Below are positions 43,352-52,086 of a DNA stretch of 64,000 bases, in pieces. The position numbers and the translations under genes are program-made. Source of the stretch: an uncultured Coriobacteriaceae bacterium (GTDB lineage Bacteria > Actinomycetota > Coriobacteriia > Coriobacteriales > Atopobiaceae); contig CADBCS010000001.1 in the NCBI GenBank assembly GCA_902793195.1, positions 102,414 through 166,413 of the forward strand, in the 5' to 3' direction. Position 1 is the stretch's first letter. Each line of letters starts with the position of its first letter. The notes below the pieces were generated by a model. It saw only the letters and a program-made list of their open reading frames with translations. It made no database searches and was not told the origin of the DNA.

Positions 43352-46336
43352 ATGGCAGATCGCATTGACTGGAACGACGTTACGCTCACGGGTACGGAGG
43401 GCTTCCAATACCTGCGCGAGAGCATGCGCGGCGACCTTACCGACGAGGAGATTGCCGCTCGCAACCAGATTCCCACCACGGCGCCCGACGGCAAGCCGCA
43501 TCGCATCATCGCCGAGGAATACATGTCGGAGAACGAGGACGCGACGCACTACAAGCCCGCGTCGCCCGACGATCCCGGCCCCGCCGCCGAGCTGCCGTTC
43601 AAGCCGGGCGTCCTGCGCGAGGCGAAGAAGATCACCGACCGCATCCCCGTAAAGCTGGGCCTGCACAAGCTCACCGCCGATGACCCGGAGTACTGGGGCC
43701 TGGGCAGCGTGATGACCGAGGAGGAGGCCGAGCTCACGCGCCACATGAAGGTGCGCGTGCCCGAGACGTTCGAGCAGGTCGTGGCAGGCTGCGGCAAGCC
43801 TGCCGAGCGCGTGCAGGAGCTGCTCGACGACCTGTCGTACAAGGGCATCATGGAGTACAACTGGGAGAACGAGGACGGCAAGAACCCGGAGGGCGTAAAG
43901 CGCTACGTGCTGCCGCGCTACGTGCCCGGCTCCGCGGAGTTTACGGTTATGAACCAGCGCCAGCTGGAGGAGCACCCCGAGCTGGGCACCTTCTTTGAGC
44001 GCATGACCTACCTGCCGCTTACCGTGGCGACCAAGATGGTGCCGCCGGGAGGTGCCGGCATTGGCATGCACACCATCCCCGTGGAGCGCGCCATCAAGCA
44101 GGAGAGCCACTCCGTGAGCGTGGAGCACCTCTCGCACTGGCTCAAGAAGTACGACCACTACGCGGCCAGCTCCTGCTCGTGCGCGCTGGCCGAGCGCGCC
44201 CGCGGCGAGAACGGCGGCCGTGACCCGCAGGAGTGGTGCATCGGCATCGGTGACATGGCCGACTACCTGGTGGAGACCGGCAAGGGCCACTTCATCACCT
44301 ACGACGAGGTGATGGACATCATAGAGATTGCCGAGCACAACGGCTACGTGCACCAGATAACCAACATCGACGGCGAGAACAAGATCTTTGCCATCTGCAA
44401 CTGCGACGTGAGCGTGTGCTACGCGCTGCGCACGAGCCAGCTGTTCAACACCCCCAACATGAGCCGCTCCGCCTACGTGGCACACGTGGACCAGGAGAAG
44501 TGCGTGGCCTGCGCGGGCTGCGTGGAGGTGTGCCCGGCGGGCGCCGCGCAGCTGGGCCAGAAGCTCGAGACGGCAAACGGTCCCATCACCTATCCGCGCC
44601 AGCCCCTGCCCGACGCCCGTGGCTGGGGAGAGGACGACTGGGACCCCGACTACAAGACGAACAACCGCATCGAGTGCCACGACACCGGCACCGCGCCGTG
44701 CAAGACGGCATGCCCGGCGCACGTGAGCGTTCAGGGCTACCTGCGCCTGGCGGCACAGGGCCGTTACCGTGACGCGCTTGCCCTCATCAAGCAGGAGAAC
44801 CCGTTCCCGGCCGTGTGCGGTCGCGTGTGCAACAAGCGCTGCGAGGCGGCCTGCACGCGCGGAATCGTGGACGAGGCCGTGTCCATCGACGAGGTAAAGC
44901 GCTTCGTTGCCCAAAAGGACCTGGAGGCCGAGCATCGCTATGTGCCGGAGCCGCGCATTCCCTCCACCCGCGGGCGCCTGCCGCAGAAGATCGCCATCAT
45001 CGGCGCGGGTCCTGCGGGCCTCACCTGCGCGTACTACCTGGCCAACATGGGCTACAACCCCACCGTGTTCGAGCGCGACGAGCTCCCCGGTGGCATGCTC
45101 ACCTACGGCATTCCCAGCTACAAGCTGCCCAAGGACCTGGTCGCGGCCGAGATCGACGTGATGCGCGAGATGGGCGTGGAGATCCGCTGCGGCGTCGAGG
45201 TGGGCACAGACGTGACCATCGCCGAGCTGCGCGAGCAGGGCTTTGAGGGCTTCTATGTGGCCATTGGCTGCCAGGGCGGACGCATGGCCGGCGTGCCGGG
45301 CGAGGACGCGCCCCAGGTGAGCACGGCCGTCTCGTTCCTGCGCACCGCGCTCGGCGACCCCACGCACGAGGTGGACGGTCCCACGGTGGTCATTGGCGGC
45401 GGCAACGTGGCCATAGACGCCGCGCGCGTATCGGTGCGCTGCGGCTCGAGCAAGGTCACCATGGTGAGCCTGGAGCAGCGCGAGCAGATGCCGGCGCTGC
45501 CACACGAGATCGCAGAGGCCGAGGAGGATGACGTCGAGGTCTCGTGCGGCTGGGGTCCCAAGCAGGTGGAGACCGACAAGGACGGCAACGTGTGCGGCGT
45601 CACGCTCAAGCGCTGCACGAGCGTGTTCGCCGAGGACGGCTCGTTCGCACCGGTCTACGACGAGGACGACACCATAACCATTCGCTGCAGCAACGTGGTG
45701 CTGGCCATTGGCCAGGCCATCGAGTGGGGCAACCTGCTTGAGGGCACGGCCGTGGAGTTTGGGCGCGGCAACGGCCCCGTGGCGGACGCCAAGACCTACC
45801 AGACCGCCGAGCCCGACATCTTTGTGGGCGGCGACGTGTACACCGGCCCGCGCTTCGTTATCGACGCCGTTGCGGCGGGACACGAGGCGGCCATCTCGCT
45901 GCATCGCTTCGTACAGAAGGGTTCCTCGCTCACGGTAAGCCGCAACCAGCGGCACTACGTGGAGCTAGACAAGTCGGCCGTCGTGCTGAACCCCGGCAGC
46001 TACGACCACGCGGGGCGCCAGGTTCCTGCCTGCGCCAAGGTGGACAACGTCGTGCATCGCTGGGACGATCCCACGCGCACCTTCACCGAGGAGCAGATTC
46101 GCATAGAGACGGCCCGCTGCCTCTCGTGCGGCGCGAGCGTGGTCGACCCCAACAAGTGCATCGGCTGCGGCCTGTGTACCACGCGCTGCGAGTTCGACGC
46201 CATCCACCTGCATCGCGACAACCCCGAGGCGTCCACCATGATGCGGGCGGAGGACAAGGTGAAGGCCGTGCTTCCCTATGCCGCCAAGCGTGGCATCAAG
46301 ATCCTGCGCGGCAAGTTCGGGCGGAAGCAGGCATAG
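43352..46336 (+). CDS. 994-residue GltD-like Fe-S flavoprotein between hypB and hypA
   Basis: A large NAD(P)H/FAD/Fe-S oxidoreductase. Parts in order: an uncharacterised N-terminal domain (1 to about 375) with several cysteines (SCSCALAERARG, ICNCDVSVCYAL); a 4Fe-4S motif from C384 (CVACAGCVEVCPAG); a GltD/DPYD-type Fe-S segment (CKTACPAHVSVQGYL, CGRVCNKRCEAACTRG); an FAD dinucleotide-binding loop near residue 551 (IIGAGPAGL); an NAD(P)H loop near 682 (VIGGGNVAIDAAR); and a C-terminal ferredoxin-like motif from C936 (CIGCGLCTTRC). It resembles glutamate-synthase small-subunit-like electron-transfer proteins, but no large subunit is adjacent. Its position between two nickel-insertion genes is the odd part. 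Start has GGGGAGGAGAGG. Confidence 0.88.
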   Translation: MADRIDWNDVTLTGTEGFQYLRESMRGDLTDEEIAARNQIPTTAPDGKPHRIIAEEYMSENEDATHYKPASPDDPGPAAELPFKPGVLREAKKITDRIPVKLGLHKLTADDPEYWGLGSVMTEEEAELTRHMKVRVPETFEQVVAGCGKPAERVQELLDDLSYKGIMEYNWENEDGKNPEGVKRYVLPRYVPGSAEFTVMNQRQLEEHPELGTFFERMTYLPLTVATKMVPPGGAGIGMHTIPVERAIKQESHSVSVEHLSHWLKKYDHYAASSCSCALAERARGENGGRDPQEWCIGIGDMADYLVETGKGHFITYDEVMDIIEIAEHNGYVHQITNIDGENKIFAICNCDVSVCYALRTSQLFNTPNMSRSAYVAHVDQEKCVACAGCVEVCPAGAAQLGQKLETANGPITYPRQPLPDARGWGEDDWDPDYKTNNRIECHDTGTAPCKTACPAHVSVQGYLRLAAQGRYRDALALIKQENPFPAVCGRVCNKRCEAACTRGIVDEAVSIDEVKRFVAQKDLEAEHRYVPEPRIPSTRGRLPQKIAIIGAGPAGLTCAYYLANMGYNPTVFERDELPGGMLTYGIPSYKLPKDLVAAEIDVMREMGVEIRCGVEVGTDVTIAELREQGFEGFYVAIGCQGGRMAGVPGEDAPQVSTAVSFLRTALGDPTHEVDGPTVVIGGGNVAIDAARVSVRCGSSKVTMVSLEQREQMPALPHEIAEAEEDDVEVSCGWGPKQVETDKDGNVCGVTLKRCTSVFAEDGSFAPVYDEDDTITIRCSNVVLAIGQAIEWGNLLEGTAVEFGRGNGPVADAKTYQTAEPDIFVGGDVYTGPRFVIDAVAAGHEAAISLHRFVQKGSSLTVSRNQRHYVELDKSAVVLNPGSYDHAGRQVPACAKVDNVVHRWDDPTRTFTEEQIRIETARCLSCGASVVDPNKCIGCGLCTTRCEFDAIHLHRDNPEASTMMRAEDKVKAVLPYAAKRGIKILRGKFGRKQA

Positions 46337-46339
46337 CTC

Positions 46340-46684
46340 GTGCACGAGCTGGGCATCGTCTTCCACATGATAGACACCCTCACGGAGGTGGGCGCCGAGA
46401 ACGGGCTCACCTCCATCGCCCGCGTGACGCTGGATCTGGGCGAGGTGACGGGCGTGGTACCTAGCTACCTGCTCGACTGCTGGCGCTGGGCGGCCGATCG
46501 CACCGAGCTTCTGCATGGCGCCGAGCTCGACGTGTGCCAGATCGATGCCGTCACGGTGTGCAACGACTGCGGACGCACCTATGCCACGCTTGAGCACGGC
46601 AAGGTGTGCCCGCACTGCGCGAGTGACAACACCGAGCTGCTTCATGGTCTGGAGATAGAGATACGCGAGGTCGAAGGCGCCTGA
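46340..46684 (+). CDS. hypA: Hydrogenase nickel metallochaperone HypA
   Basis: A 114-residue nickel chaperone starting with GTG. The N-terminal MHELGIV holds the nickel ligands (Met-1, His-2). The zinc site is formed by CNDCG and CPHCA near residues 73-95. The length matches the family. It lies three bases after the stop of the Fe-S flavoprotein gene and completes a hypB-X-hypA arrangement. It delivers nickel to HypB and the enzyme precursor. No hydrogenase structural or other hyp gene is in the window. Confidence 0.94.
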   Translation: MHELGIVFHMIDTLTEVGAENGLTSIARVTLDLGEVTGVVPSYLLDCWRWAADRTELLHGAELDVCQIDAVTVCNDCGRTYATLEHGKVCPHCASDNTELLHGLEIEIREVEGA

Positions 46685-46718
46685 GGCGCGCGGCGAGCAA
46701 GGCGTCTTGGCGCCCTCG

Positions 46719-47687
46719 CTAACCCTGCCGTCCGCGGCGCCTGGAGAGCACGCGTTCCATCACCTTGCCAAACGTGGCTGCCAGCACCTGCTGGAAGGGA
46801 GTTCCCATAATGGCGGGGAACAGGACCTCGGGACCGAAGTACTGGGCCGCGAGCACGGCGCCTGCGGTGATGTTGCGGATGCCGCACAAGAAGGCGACGG
46901 CGACGAAGCGTTGCTCGTTGTTCCCGGCGACCCGTCCCGCGATCACCATGCCGAGCACGAACCCACCCACCACGAAGCAGAGCACGAGGCACATGACGCC
47001 CGCGAGCTGCGGGGTGAGGTGCAGCAGGTGGTCCGAGATGCCCGTGGCGTTGGTGGCCACGATCAGCGGCAGCAGCAGTCGCGACGCGGGCATGAGCACC
47101 GGGGACAGCACGCGTTCGCCCCAACCGTGCGTTCGCATGTTGAGCACGGTCGCTGCCAGCGCAGGCAACGCGACCATGTATGCCATGTTGCCCATCATCC
47201 CTGGCGCGTCCACTTCGATCGTGGCGCCAAGGAGCAGCTGAATCGTGGCGGGGATAGTCACCGGCGAGATGAGCGACGAGACGAGCAGGGCACAGAGCCC
47301 CAAGGCCACCTCGCCCTCGAACATGCCGACCCACATGATGGCGGATGCGCCGATGGGCACCGAGTTGGCGAGGACGACACCTGCGGTGGTGGGGGAGTCG
47401 GACCCGAACACGAGGCTCGCGATCGCAAAGACGAGCACGGGGGCCACCACATGGACGAGGGCGATGACCACCAGGAGTGCGACGGGTCGCTTGAGGGCGA
47501 CGCGCATGGCGCCCAGGTTGTTGGAGAGCGAGTTCTGAAACGTCATGAAGGCAAAGAGAGTGGGGATGGTCGGCTTGAGCGGGAGCAGCGTTTGGGGAAA
47601 CAGCACGCCCACGGCGACGCCGATCGGCACGATAAGGGTGAGGTGACTGCCGACCAGGCGGCCGATTGCCTGCCAATGCCGCTGCAT
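46719..47687 (-). CDS. Bile acid:sodium symporter family (BASS) protein
   Basis: A 322-residue membrane protein with nine to ten helices. The pattern fits the BASS superfamily: LFAFMTFQNSLSNNLG near residue 55, the unwound-helix motif SPTTAGVVLANSVPIGAS, and the second crossover region CGIRNITAGAVLAAQYFG. Members take up bile acids, pantoate or organic anions with Na+. The start has GGAGG upstream. It diverges from nikR across 68 bases and faces hypA. Its place in a nickel cluster may be accidental, or it may move a nickel-chelating organic anion; that is speculation. Confidence 0.85.
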   Translation of the reverse strand: MQRHWQAIGRLVGSHLTLIVPIGVAVGVLFPQTLLPLKPTIPTLFAFMTFQNSLSNNLGAMRVALKRPVALLVVIALVHVVAPVLVFAIASLVFGSDSPTTAGVVLANSVPIGASAIMWVGMFEGEVALGLCALLVSSLISPVTIPATIQLLLGATIEVDAPGMMGNMAYMVALPALAATVLNMRTHGWGERVLSPVLMPASRLLLPLIVATNATGISDHLLHLTPQLAGVMCLVLCFVVGGFVLGMVIAGRVAGNNEQRFVAVAFLCGIRNITAGAVLAAQYFGPEVLFPAIMGTPFQQVLAATFGKVMERVLSRRRGRQG

Positions 47688-47755
47688 CCCGTGCCTCCTC
47701 GCCAACGTGGCCTCGCATTGGTACCATGGTGCCACAACGAGCAACGGAGGATGCA

Positions 47756-48178
47756 ATGGCCAGCGACTTGGTGAGGTTTTCTGTAACAATGCCCGAGGGG
47801 CTGCTCGAGCAGCTCGACGCATATGTCGACAGGCGGGGTACGAGGCAGAACCGCTCCGAGGTCCTGCGCGACCTTGTGAGGGAGCGGCTGGTAGACGAGT
47901 CGCTCGAGGTGCCCGACGAGGAGGTCATCGGCTCCATAACCATGGTGTACGACCACCACACGCCAGGCCTCTCGGAGCGTCTGGACAAGATCCAGCACCG
48001 CCATCACACCGAGGTGCTCAGCACGATGCACGTGCACCTCAACCACGACGACTGCCTGGAAATCCTGGCCGTGCGCGGCCCGGGTCACCTCATTGCCAAC
48101 ATGGCCGACTGCATGCTGGGCATCAAGGGCGTCCACTACGGGCGCTTGTGCTGCGTCGCCACCCGCGACCAGGAGTAA
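47756..48178 (+). CDS. nikR: Nickel-responsive transcriptional regulator
   Basis: A 140-residue regulator. Residues 1-45 form a ribbon-helix-helix DNA-binding domain (VRFSVTMPEGLLEQLDAYV, RSEVLRDLVRERL). The ACT-like C-terminal part carries all four high-affinity nickel ligands in the expected register: H81, H92, H94 and C100 (HVHLNHDDCLE). With nickel bound it should repress the importer directly downstream, whose promoter carries a matching operator. CGGAGG precedes the ATG. Confidence 0.95.
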   Translation: MASDLVRFSVTMPEGLLEQLDAYVDRRGTRQNRSEVLRDLVRERLVDESLEVPDEEVIGSITMVYDHHTPGLSERLDKIQHRHHTEVLSTMHVHLNHDDCLEILAVRGPGHLIANMADCMLGIKGVHYGRLCCVATRDQE

Positions 48179-48229
48179 TGCATCGGAGTCGCGCGCCAGG
48201 CGCCTGCGTTTTGGGTGCTCTATGCGTGG

Positions 48230-48269
48230 TTGCGGCCATAGAGTGTTACGACTACAATATTCGTAACAC
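48230..48269 (+). promoter_or_regulatory. NikR operator overlapping the nickel importer promoter
   Basis: GTGTTAC (48243-48249), 13 bases, GTAACAC (48263-48269); the palindrome extends to 10 bp arms (48242-48251 and 48261-48270). This is the GTGTTAC-N13/14-GTAACAC type of NikR site. A TACAAT -10 (48254-48259) lies inside and TTGCGG (48230-48235) is a fair -35. Repression by Ni-NikR follows naturally. Confidence 0.8.
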
Positions 48270-48284
48270 TATGGAAGGAGTCCC

Positions 48285-49262
48285 ATGCACATTCCCGAGA
48301 ACTACCTGAGCCCACAGACCTGCGGCGTGTTTGGGGTCGCGATGGTACCCATACTGGTTCACGCCACCCGCAAGGTGCGCGCGGAGGTACCTGCCGAGAA
48401 GATTCCGCTCATTGGAGTTGCGGCTGCGTTCAGCTTTCTGTCGATGATGTTCAACATCCCCATTCCCGGAGGCACGACCGGCCATGCCGTGTGCGGAACG
48501 CTGATCGCCATACTGTTTGGCCCATGGGCGGCCGTGCTGGCGGTGAGTGCGGCCCTCGTCATTCAGGCGCTTCTGTTTGGCGACGGCGGCGTGCTCGCAT
48601 TGGGTGCAAACTGCTTCAACATCGCCTTCGTGTTGCCCATGGTGGGCTTTGGCGTGTACTCGTGGGTTCGCGATCGTACCAGCAACGATCTGCTCGCGGC
48701 GGGTGTGGGATCGTACGTGGGCCTCAATGCCGCGGCGTTGTGCACGGCCATCGAGTTTGGCATCCAGCCCATGCTCTTCCACGACGCGGCAGGTCAGGCG
48801 CTGTACTGCCCGTACCCGCTCAGCGTGTCGGTGCCTGCCATGATGCTCGGCCACCTTACCATGTGGGGTGCTGCCGAGGTGCTGTTTACGGTGGGCATCC
48901 TCGCGTTCCTCAAGAACGCCGCCCCGAGTTTTGGAATCGAGACCGGCACCGCGACCTCCAAGAGCACGATCGTCCCTGCGGTGATCCTGTTGGCCGTGCT
49001 GGCGTTGGCAACACCCCTTGGACTCATCGCCGAGGGCGATGCCTGGGGAGAGTGGGGTGCCGAGGACCTCGCGCAGATGGTGGGCTACGAGCCTGCAGGG
49101 TTCTCGGGTTGGGAGTGGGGTGCCATCATGCCCGACTACACGCTGGCCGGACTGCCCGACTTCGTTGCCTACATACTCTCGGCGGTCATAGGCATCGCCC
49201 TGCTCGTGCTTGTGTTCCGCCTCATCGGTCTGGGTCGCCGCACACAGCCCGACTTCGGTTAG
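48285..49262 (+). CDS. nikMN: ECF-type nickel importer, fused NikM-NikN
   Basis: A 325-residue protein. The N-terminal 210 residues are the CbiM/NikM substrate-binding membrane unit: it begins MHIPENYLSP, with the metal-binding His-2 kept, then FNIPIPGGTTGHAVCG and the GANCFNIAFVLP core. The C-terminal 110 residues (VILLAVLALATPLGLIAEG to DYTLAGLPDFVAYILSAVIG) are the NikN/CbiN-like or PDGLE-type unit. CbiM transports cobalt and NikM nickel; the nikR gene and operator upstream favour nickel. GGAAGGAG precedes the ATG. Confidence 0.92.
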   Translation: MHIPENYLSPQTCGVFGVAMVPILVHATRKVRAEVPAEKIPLIGVAAAFSFLSMMFNIPIPGGTTGHAVCGTLIAILFGPWAAVLAVSAALVIQALLFGDGGVLALGANCFNIAFVLPMVGFGVYSWVRDRTSNDLLAAGVGSYVGLNAAALCTAIEFGIQPMLFHDAAGQALYCPYPLSVSVPAMMLGHLTMWGAAEVLFTVGILAFLKNAAPSFGIETGTATSKSTIVPAVILLAVLALATPLGLIAEGDAWGEWGAEDLAQMVGYEPAGFSGWEWGAIMPDYTLAGLPDFVAYILSAVIGIALLVLVFRLIGLGRRTQPDFG

Positions 49263-49271
49263 CCGGGGCAT

Positions 49272-50099
49272 ATGGACGAGCGCTACACGGACAAGGAGCT
49301 TCCGTCCTGGCTGCTAAAGGGGCAGGACTACGAACCCGCCGCAGATCGCGACGGGTTCGTGACGCGCACGTTCCTTCAGCTGTCGGGCATGCTCGCCCAG
49401 CTGCGCTTTGACGGCGCGGGGCGCTCGGTCCACGCGCCTCACGTGGCGATGGAGCTCTGCTGCGTACTGGCGTGCATCATACTCACCTCGCTTGCTACCA
49501 ACTTCCTCTTTGTGTGCGTGATGCTGGCGATCATGCTCGTGCGCGCCTGCATGCTGCCGGCCAGAGTGCTGGGAAGGTTCGCGAGGGTGACGCTTGCCGC
49601 TGCAACGCTCACGCTTCTGGTGATGCTGCCCGCCGTGCTTGTGGGACAACCCCGATCGGCCATCACCCTTGCGACCAAGGCGCTCGTCTGCACCGGCATG
49701 GTGATGGAGACCGCGCTCACCACACCCGCGGCAGAGCTCACGGCCGCCCTGCGCACGCTTCGCGTGCCCTCCGTGGCGATCCTCACCTTGGAGCTTACGC
49801 TCCGCTCGATCGCAGATCTTGGGACGGTCGCCCTCAAGGTGCTCGAGGCGCTGAGGCTGAGGAGCGTTGGCAAGAACGACCGCAAGGCGTCGTCGATGGG
49901 CGGCGTGGGTGGTGTGGTGTTCGTAAAGGCCGCGCACCTCTCGCAGCAGACCTACGACGCCATGCGTTGCAGGTGCTTTACCGGCACCTACGACGTGGGA
50001 CATGACATGGGGGAGAGGCACAGGGTCGCGAACGCCGCCTGCCTGGGGATGCTCGCGGCCCTTCTGCTGCTGTTCTTCTGTCTTGAGGGGATGGTGTAG
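49272..50099 (+). CDS. nikQ: ECF-type nickel importer transmembrane subunit Q
   Basis: A 275-residue CbiQ-like membrane coupling subunit. After a polar N terminus, helices start near residue 58 (VAMELCCVLACIILTSLATNF). Cytoplasmic coupling helices contain LPARVLGRFARV and, near residue 180, KVLEALRLRSVGK and DAMRCRCFTGTYD, the place where Q subunits bind the ATPase. It starts nine bases after nikMN and ends directly at the next ATG. Confidence 0.9.
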   Translation: MDERYTDKELPSWLLKGQDYEPAADRDGFVTRTFLQLSGMLAQLRFDGAGRSVHAPHVAMELCCVLACIILTSLATNFLFVCVMLAIMLVRACMLPARVLGRFARVTLAAATLTLLVMLPAVLVGQPRSAITLATKALVCTGMVMETALTTPAAELTAALRTLRVPSVAILTLELTLRSIADLGTVALKVLEALRLRSVGKNDRKASSMGGVGGVVFVKAAHLSQQTYDAMRCRCFTGTYDVGHDMGERHRVANAACLGMLAALLLLFFCLEGMV

Positions 50100-50846
50100 A
50101 TGTCACACGACCACGACGAGCCCGGTCTGCACAGAAAGCGATCGAACGACCGCACGCTCATAAGACTCGAGGACTACTGCTTCGCCTACGAGGACCAGCC
50201 CGTCCTGCGTCATGTGGACTTGGAGATCGGCGCGGGGGAGGCGGTGGTGCTCATGGGTGACAACGGGTCTGGCAAGTCCACGCTGCTGCGAGCCATCTGC
50301 GGCCTGGTGTTCCCCGCACGTGGTCGCTACCTGTTCGACGGCCAGGTGGTGGACGAGAGGTCCATGCGCGACCAGCGGTTTGCCAAGAGGTTGCATGCGC
50401 GCATTGGCTTCTTGTTCCAGGATGCGTCGGCGCAGCTGTTCTGCTCGAGCGTCGCGGACGAGATTGCCTTTGGGCCGCGTCAGATGGGACTGGCCGCGCA
50501 CGAGGTGGAGCGCCGCGTGGACGATGCCTGCGCGCTTCTCGACATCGTGCACCTCCGGCACCGCGCGCCATATACCCTCTCGGGCGGAGAGCAGCGTCGG
50601 GTGGCGATTGCCAGCGTGCTCTCAATGAATCCCGACGTGTACTGCTTCGACGAGCCCCTCTCCGGGCTGGACGCGCGGACGCGGTCGTGGCTCGTCGGCT
50701 TTTTGGGGCAGCTCAAGGCCGCGGGCAAGACGCTGCTGGTGGCGACGCACGACCAGTCGCTTGCCGACGAGGTGGCCGACTGGTTCGTTTATGTGGGCGA
50801 GACGCACGGCTATCCCGACCGTCCGCACGTGCACATCAACATGTGA
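50100..50846 (+). CDS. nikO: ECF-type nickel importer ATPase
   Basis: A 248-residue CbiO-type ATPase. The Walker A is GDNGSGKST (about residue 56), the Q-loop is LFQDASAQLFCSSVADE, the signature is LSGGEQRRVAIASV, Walker B is VYCFDEPLSGLD, and the switch histidine is in VATHDQSLADEV. The His/Asp-rich N terminus (SHDHDEPGLH) might bind metal. It is the last gene of the nickel operon and begins on the base after the nikQ stop. Confidence 0.95.
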   Translation: MSHDHDEPGLHRKRSNDRTLIRLEDYCFAYEDQPVLRHVDLEIGAGEAVVLMGDNGSGKSTLLRAICGLVFPARGRYLFDGQVVDERSMRDQRFAKRLHARIGFLFQDASAQLFCSSVADEIAFGPRQMGLAAHEVERRVDDACALLDIVHLRHRAPYTLSGGEQRRVAIASVLSMNPDVYCFDEPLSGLDARTRSWLVGFLGQLKAAGKTLLVATHDQSLADEVADWFVYVGETHGYPDRPHVHINM

Positions 50847-50899
50847 GCGGAATCGGCGCGCGGCCGCACCTTGCACCCAGCCATGCATTGAACGCTGCG

Positions 50900-51148
50900 C
50901 TAACAACCCATCATGCAGGAGCCGGTGCTCGGGCGGTCGCGGTCGCTCTTTACGTACTTGGTAGCCGCCGCGCGCATGTTGCACTCAAACAGCTCGAGCT
51001 CGCCGTCTATGTAGGGCTGGTACATGGCGTCGACGCCGCTGGAGAACCCCGACACGCTGTCGCATTCGCCATCCCATGCCAGCGCGTCCTGCACGATGCG
51101 CATGCGCTCCTCGCGCGTCGTGTCCTTGATGAGTTTGCTTCTCGCCAT
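50900..51148 (-). CDS. Small conserved-looking protein ending in a CMMGC motif
   Basis: An 82-residue protein I cannot assign. It starts MARSKLIKDTTREERMRIVQ, includes ALAWDGECDSVSG and MYQPYIDGELELFE, and ends GSCMMGC, with two cysteines spaced by three residues at the extreme C terminus. The composition is normal for a folded cytoplasmic protein. GGGAG precedes the ATG. Its codon use matches the neighbours, so it is likely real. The terminal Cys pair could bind metal, but that is a guess. It converges with nikO and diverges from the HAD gene. Confidence 0.7.
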   Translation of the reverse strand: MARSKLIKDTTREERMRIVQDALAWDGECDSVSGFSSGVDAMYQPYIDGELELFECNMRAAATKYVKSDRDRPSTGSCMMGC

Positions 51149-51222
51149 ATCGACTCCCATCGTTCGTCTGCGCCTGAGGGTATCATATTCACCATAACAA
51201 GAGAAACGACAAGGAGGCGACC

Positions 51223-52047
51223 ATGCCCTACAAGCTCTTGGCTCTCGATATGGACGGAACGCTGCTCACCTCAAACAAGCGCATCGCGCCTCGCACCAAG
51301 GAGTCCCTGGCGCGCCTCGATGCCGCCGGCATTCCCATTTCGTACTGCTCGGGTCGCTGCTTCAGCGAGTTGTTGGACTATCCGGCGGAGCTGCCGTTCG
51401 TGCGCTATGGCGTGCTTGCGAGCGGTGCGGTGGTGTACGACTTCGTTGCAAGGCGCACGCTTGCAATGCATGCGCTCGACCTGGACGTTCTGTTGCAGGC
51501 CATGCGCATCGGTGCGCGGGAGGAGACCATGGTGCATGTGATGTCCGCCTCGGTTTCGGTCGTGCGGCCGGCGGACATTCCGGTTATGGACCGCTTTGGG
51601 ATGGGTGTCTACCAGGGCATGTTCGAGAGGATCTGCGTGCGTGCGGAGGACCTTGGCGCATGGGCGGCCGCCCATCCCGGCGAGGTGGTTAAGGTCAACT
51701 TCTATCACACGAGTCCGGAGGCGCGCGACCGCACGAGGGAGCGGCTGGTGGCCTCAGGCCTGCCGCTCACGCTCGCCAACGCCGAGCAGACGTCGGTGGA
51801 GTGCAGTGCGTTGGGCGTGAGCAAGGCACAGGGGCTCCAGACGCTGGCCGACTACGTGGGGTGCACCATGGCGGAGGTGGTGGCCGTGGGTGACTCCGAC
51901 AACGACATGGCCGCGCTCGAGGCCGTGGGGCTGCCCGTGGCCATGGGCAACGCCACCGACGCCATCCGGGAGGTTGCGCACATGGTGGTTGCCGACAACG
52001 ATCACGACGGCATTGCCCAGGCGGTCAGTCGAATCTGGGGAGTGTGA
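51223..52047 (+). CDS. HAD-superfamily (Cof-type) phosphatase
   Basis: A 274-residue sugar-phosphate or nucleotide phosphatase of the Cof/YidA class. Motif I is LALDMDGTLL (residue 9), motif II SYCSGR, motif III lysine in GVSKAQGLQ, and motif IV VGDSDNDMAAL. The C2 cap lies between II and III. AAGGAGG precedes the ATG. The substrate cannot be told from sequence. Converges with the ABC exporter across 39 bases. Confidence 0.93.
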   Translation: MPYKLLALDMDGTLLTSNKRIAPRTKESLARLDAAGIPISYCSGRCFSELLDYPAELPFVRYGVLASGAVVYDFVARRTLAMHALDLDVLLQAMRIGAREETMVHVMSASVSVVRPADIPVMDRFGMGVYQGMFERICVRAEDLGAWAAAHPGEVVKVNFYHTSPEARDRTRERLVASGLPLTLANAEQTSVECSALGVSKAQGLQTLADYVGCTMAEVVAVGDSDNDMAALEAVGLPVAMGNATDAIREVAHMVVADNDHDGIAQAVSRIWGV

Positions 52048-52086
52048 GCCCACTTCACCTTGGGGGGCATCCCTCATGCTCGTCCG

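Noticed and set aside
42587..45955. An 1122-codon open frame on the minus strand
   Set aside because: It is antisense to hypB and the Fe-S flavoprotein and has the same shadow composition; no motif of any family is present.
48179..48284. Cobalamin riboswitch upstream of the CbiM-like gene
   Set aside because: The leader is too short and lacks the B12-box; the NikR palindrome explains the region.
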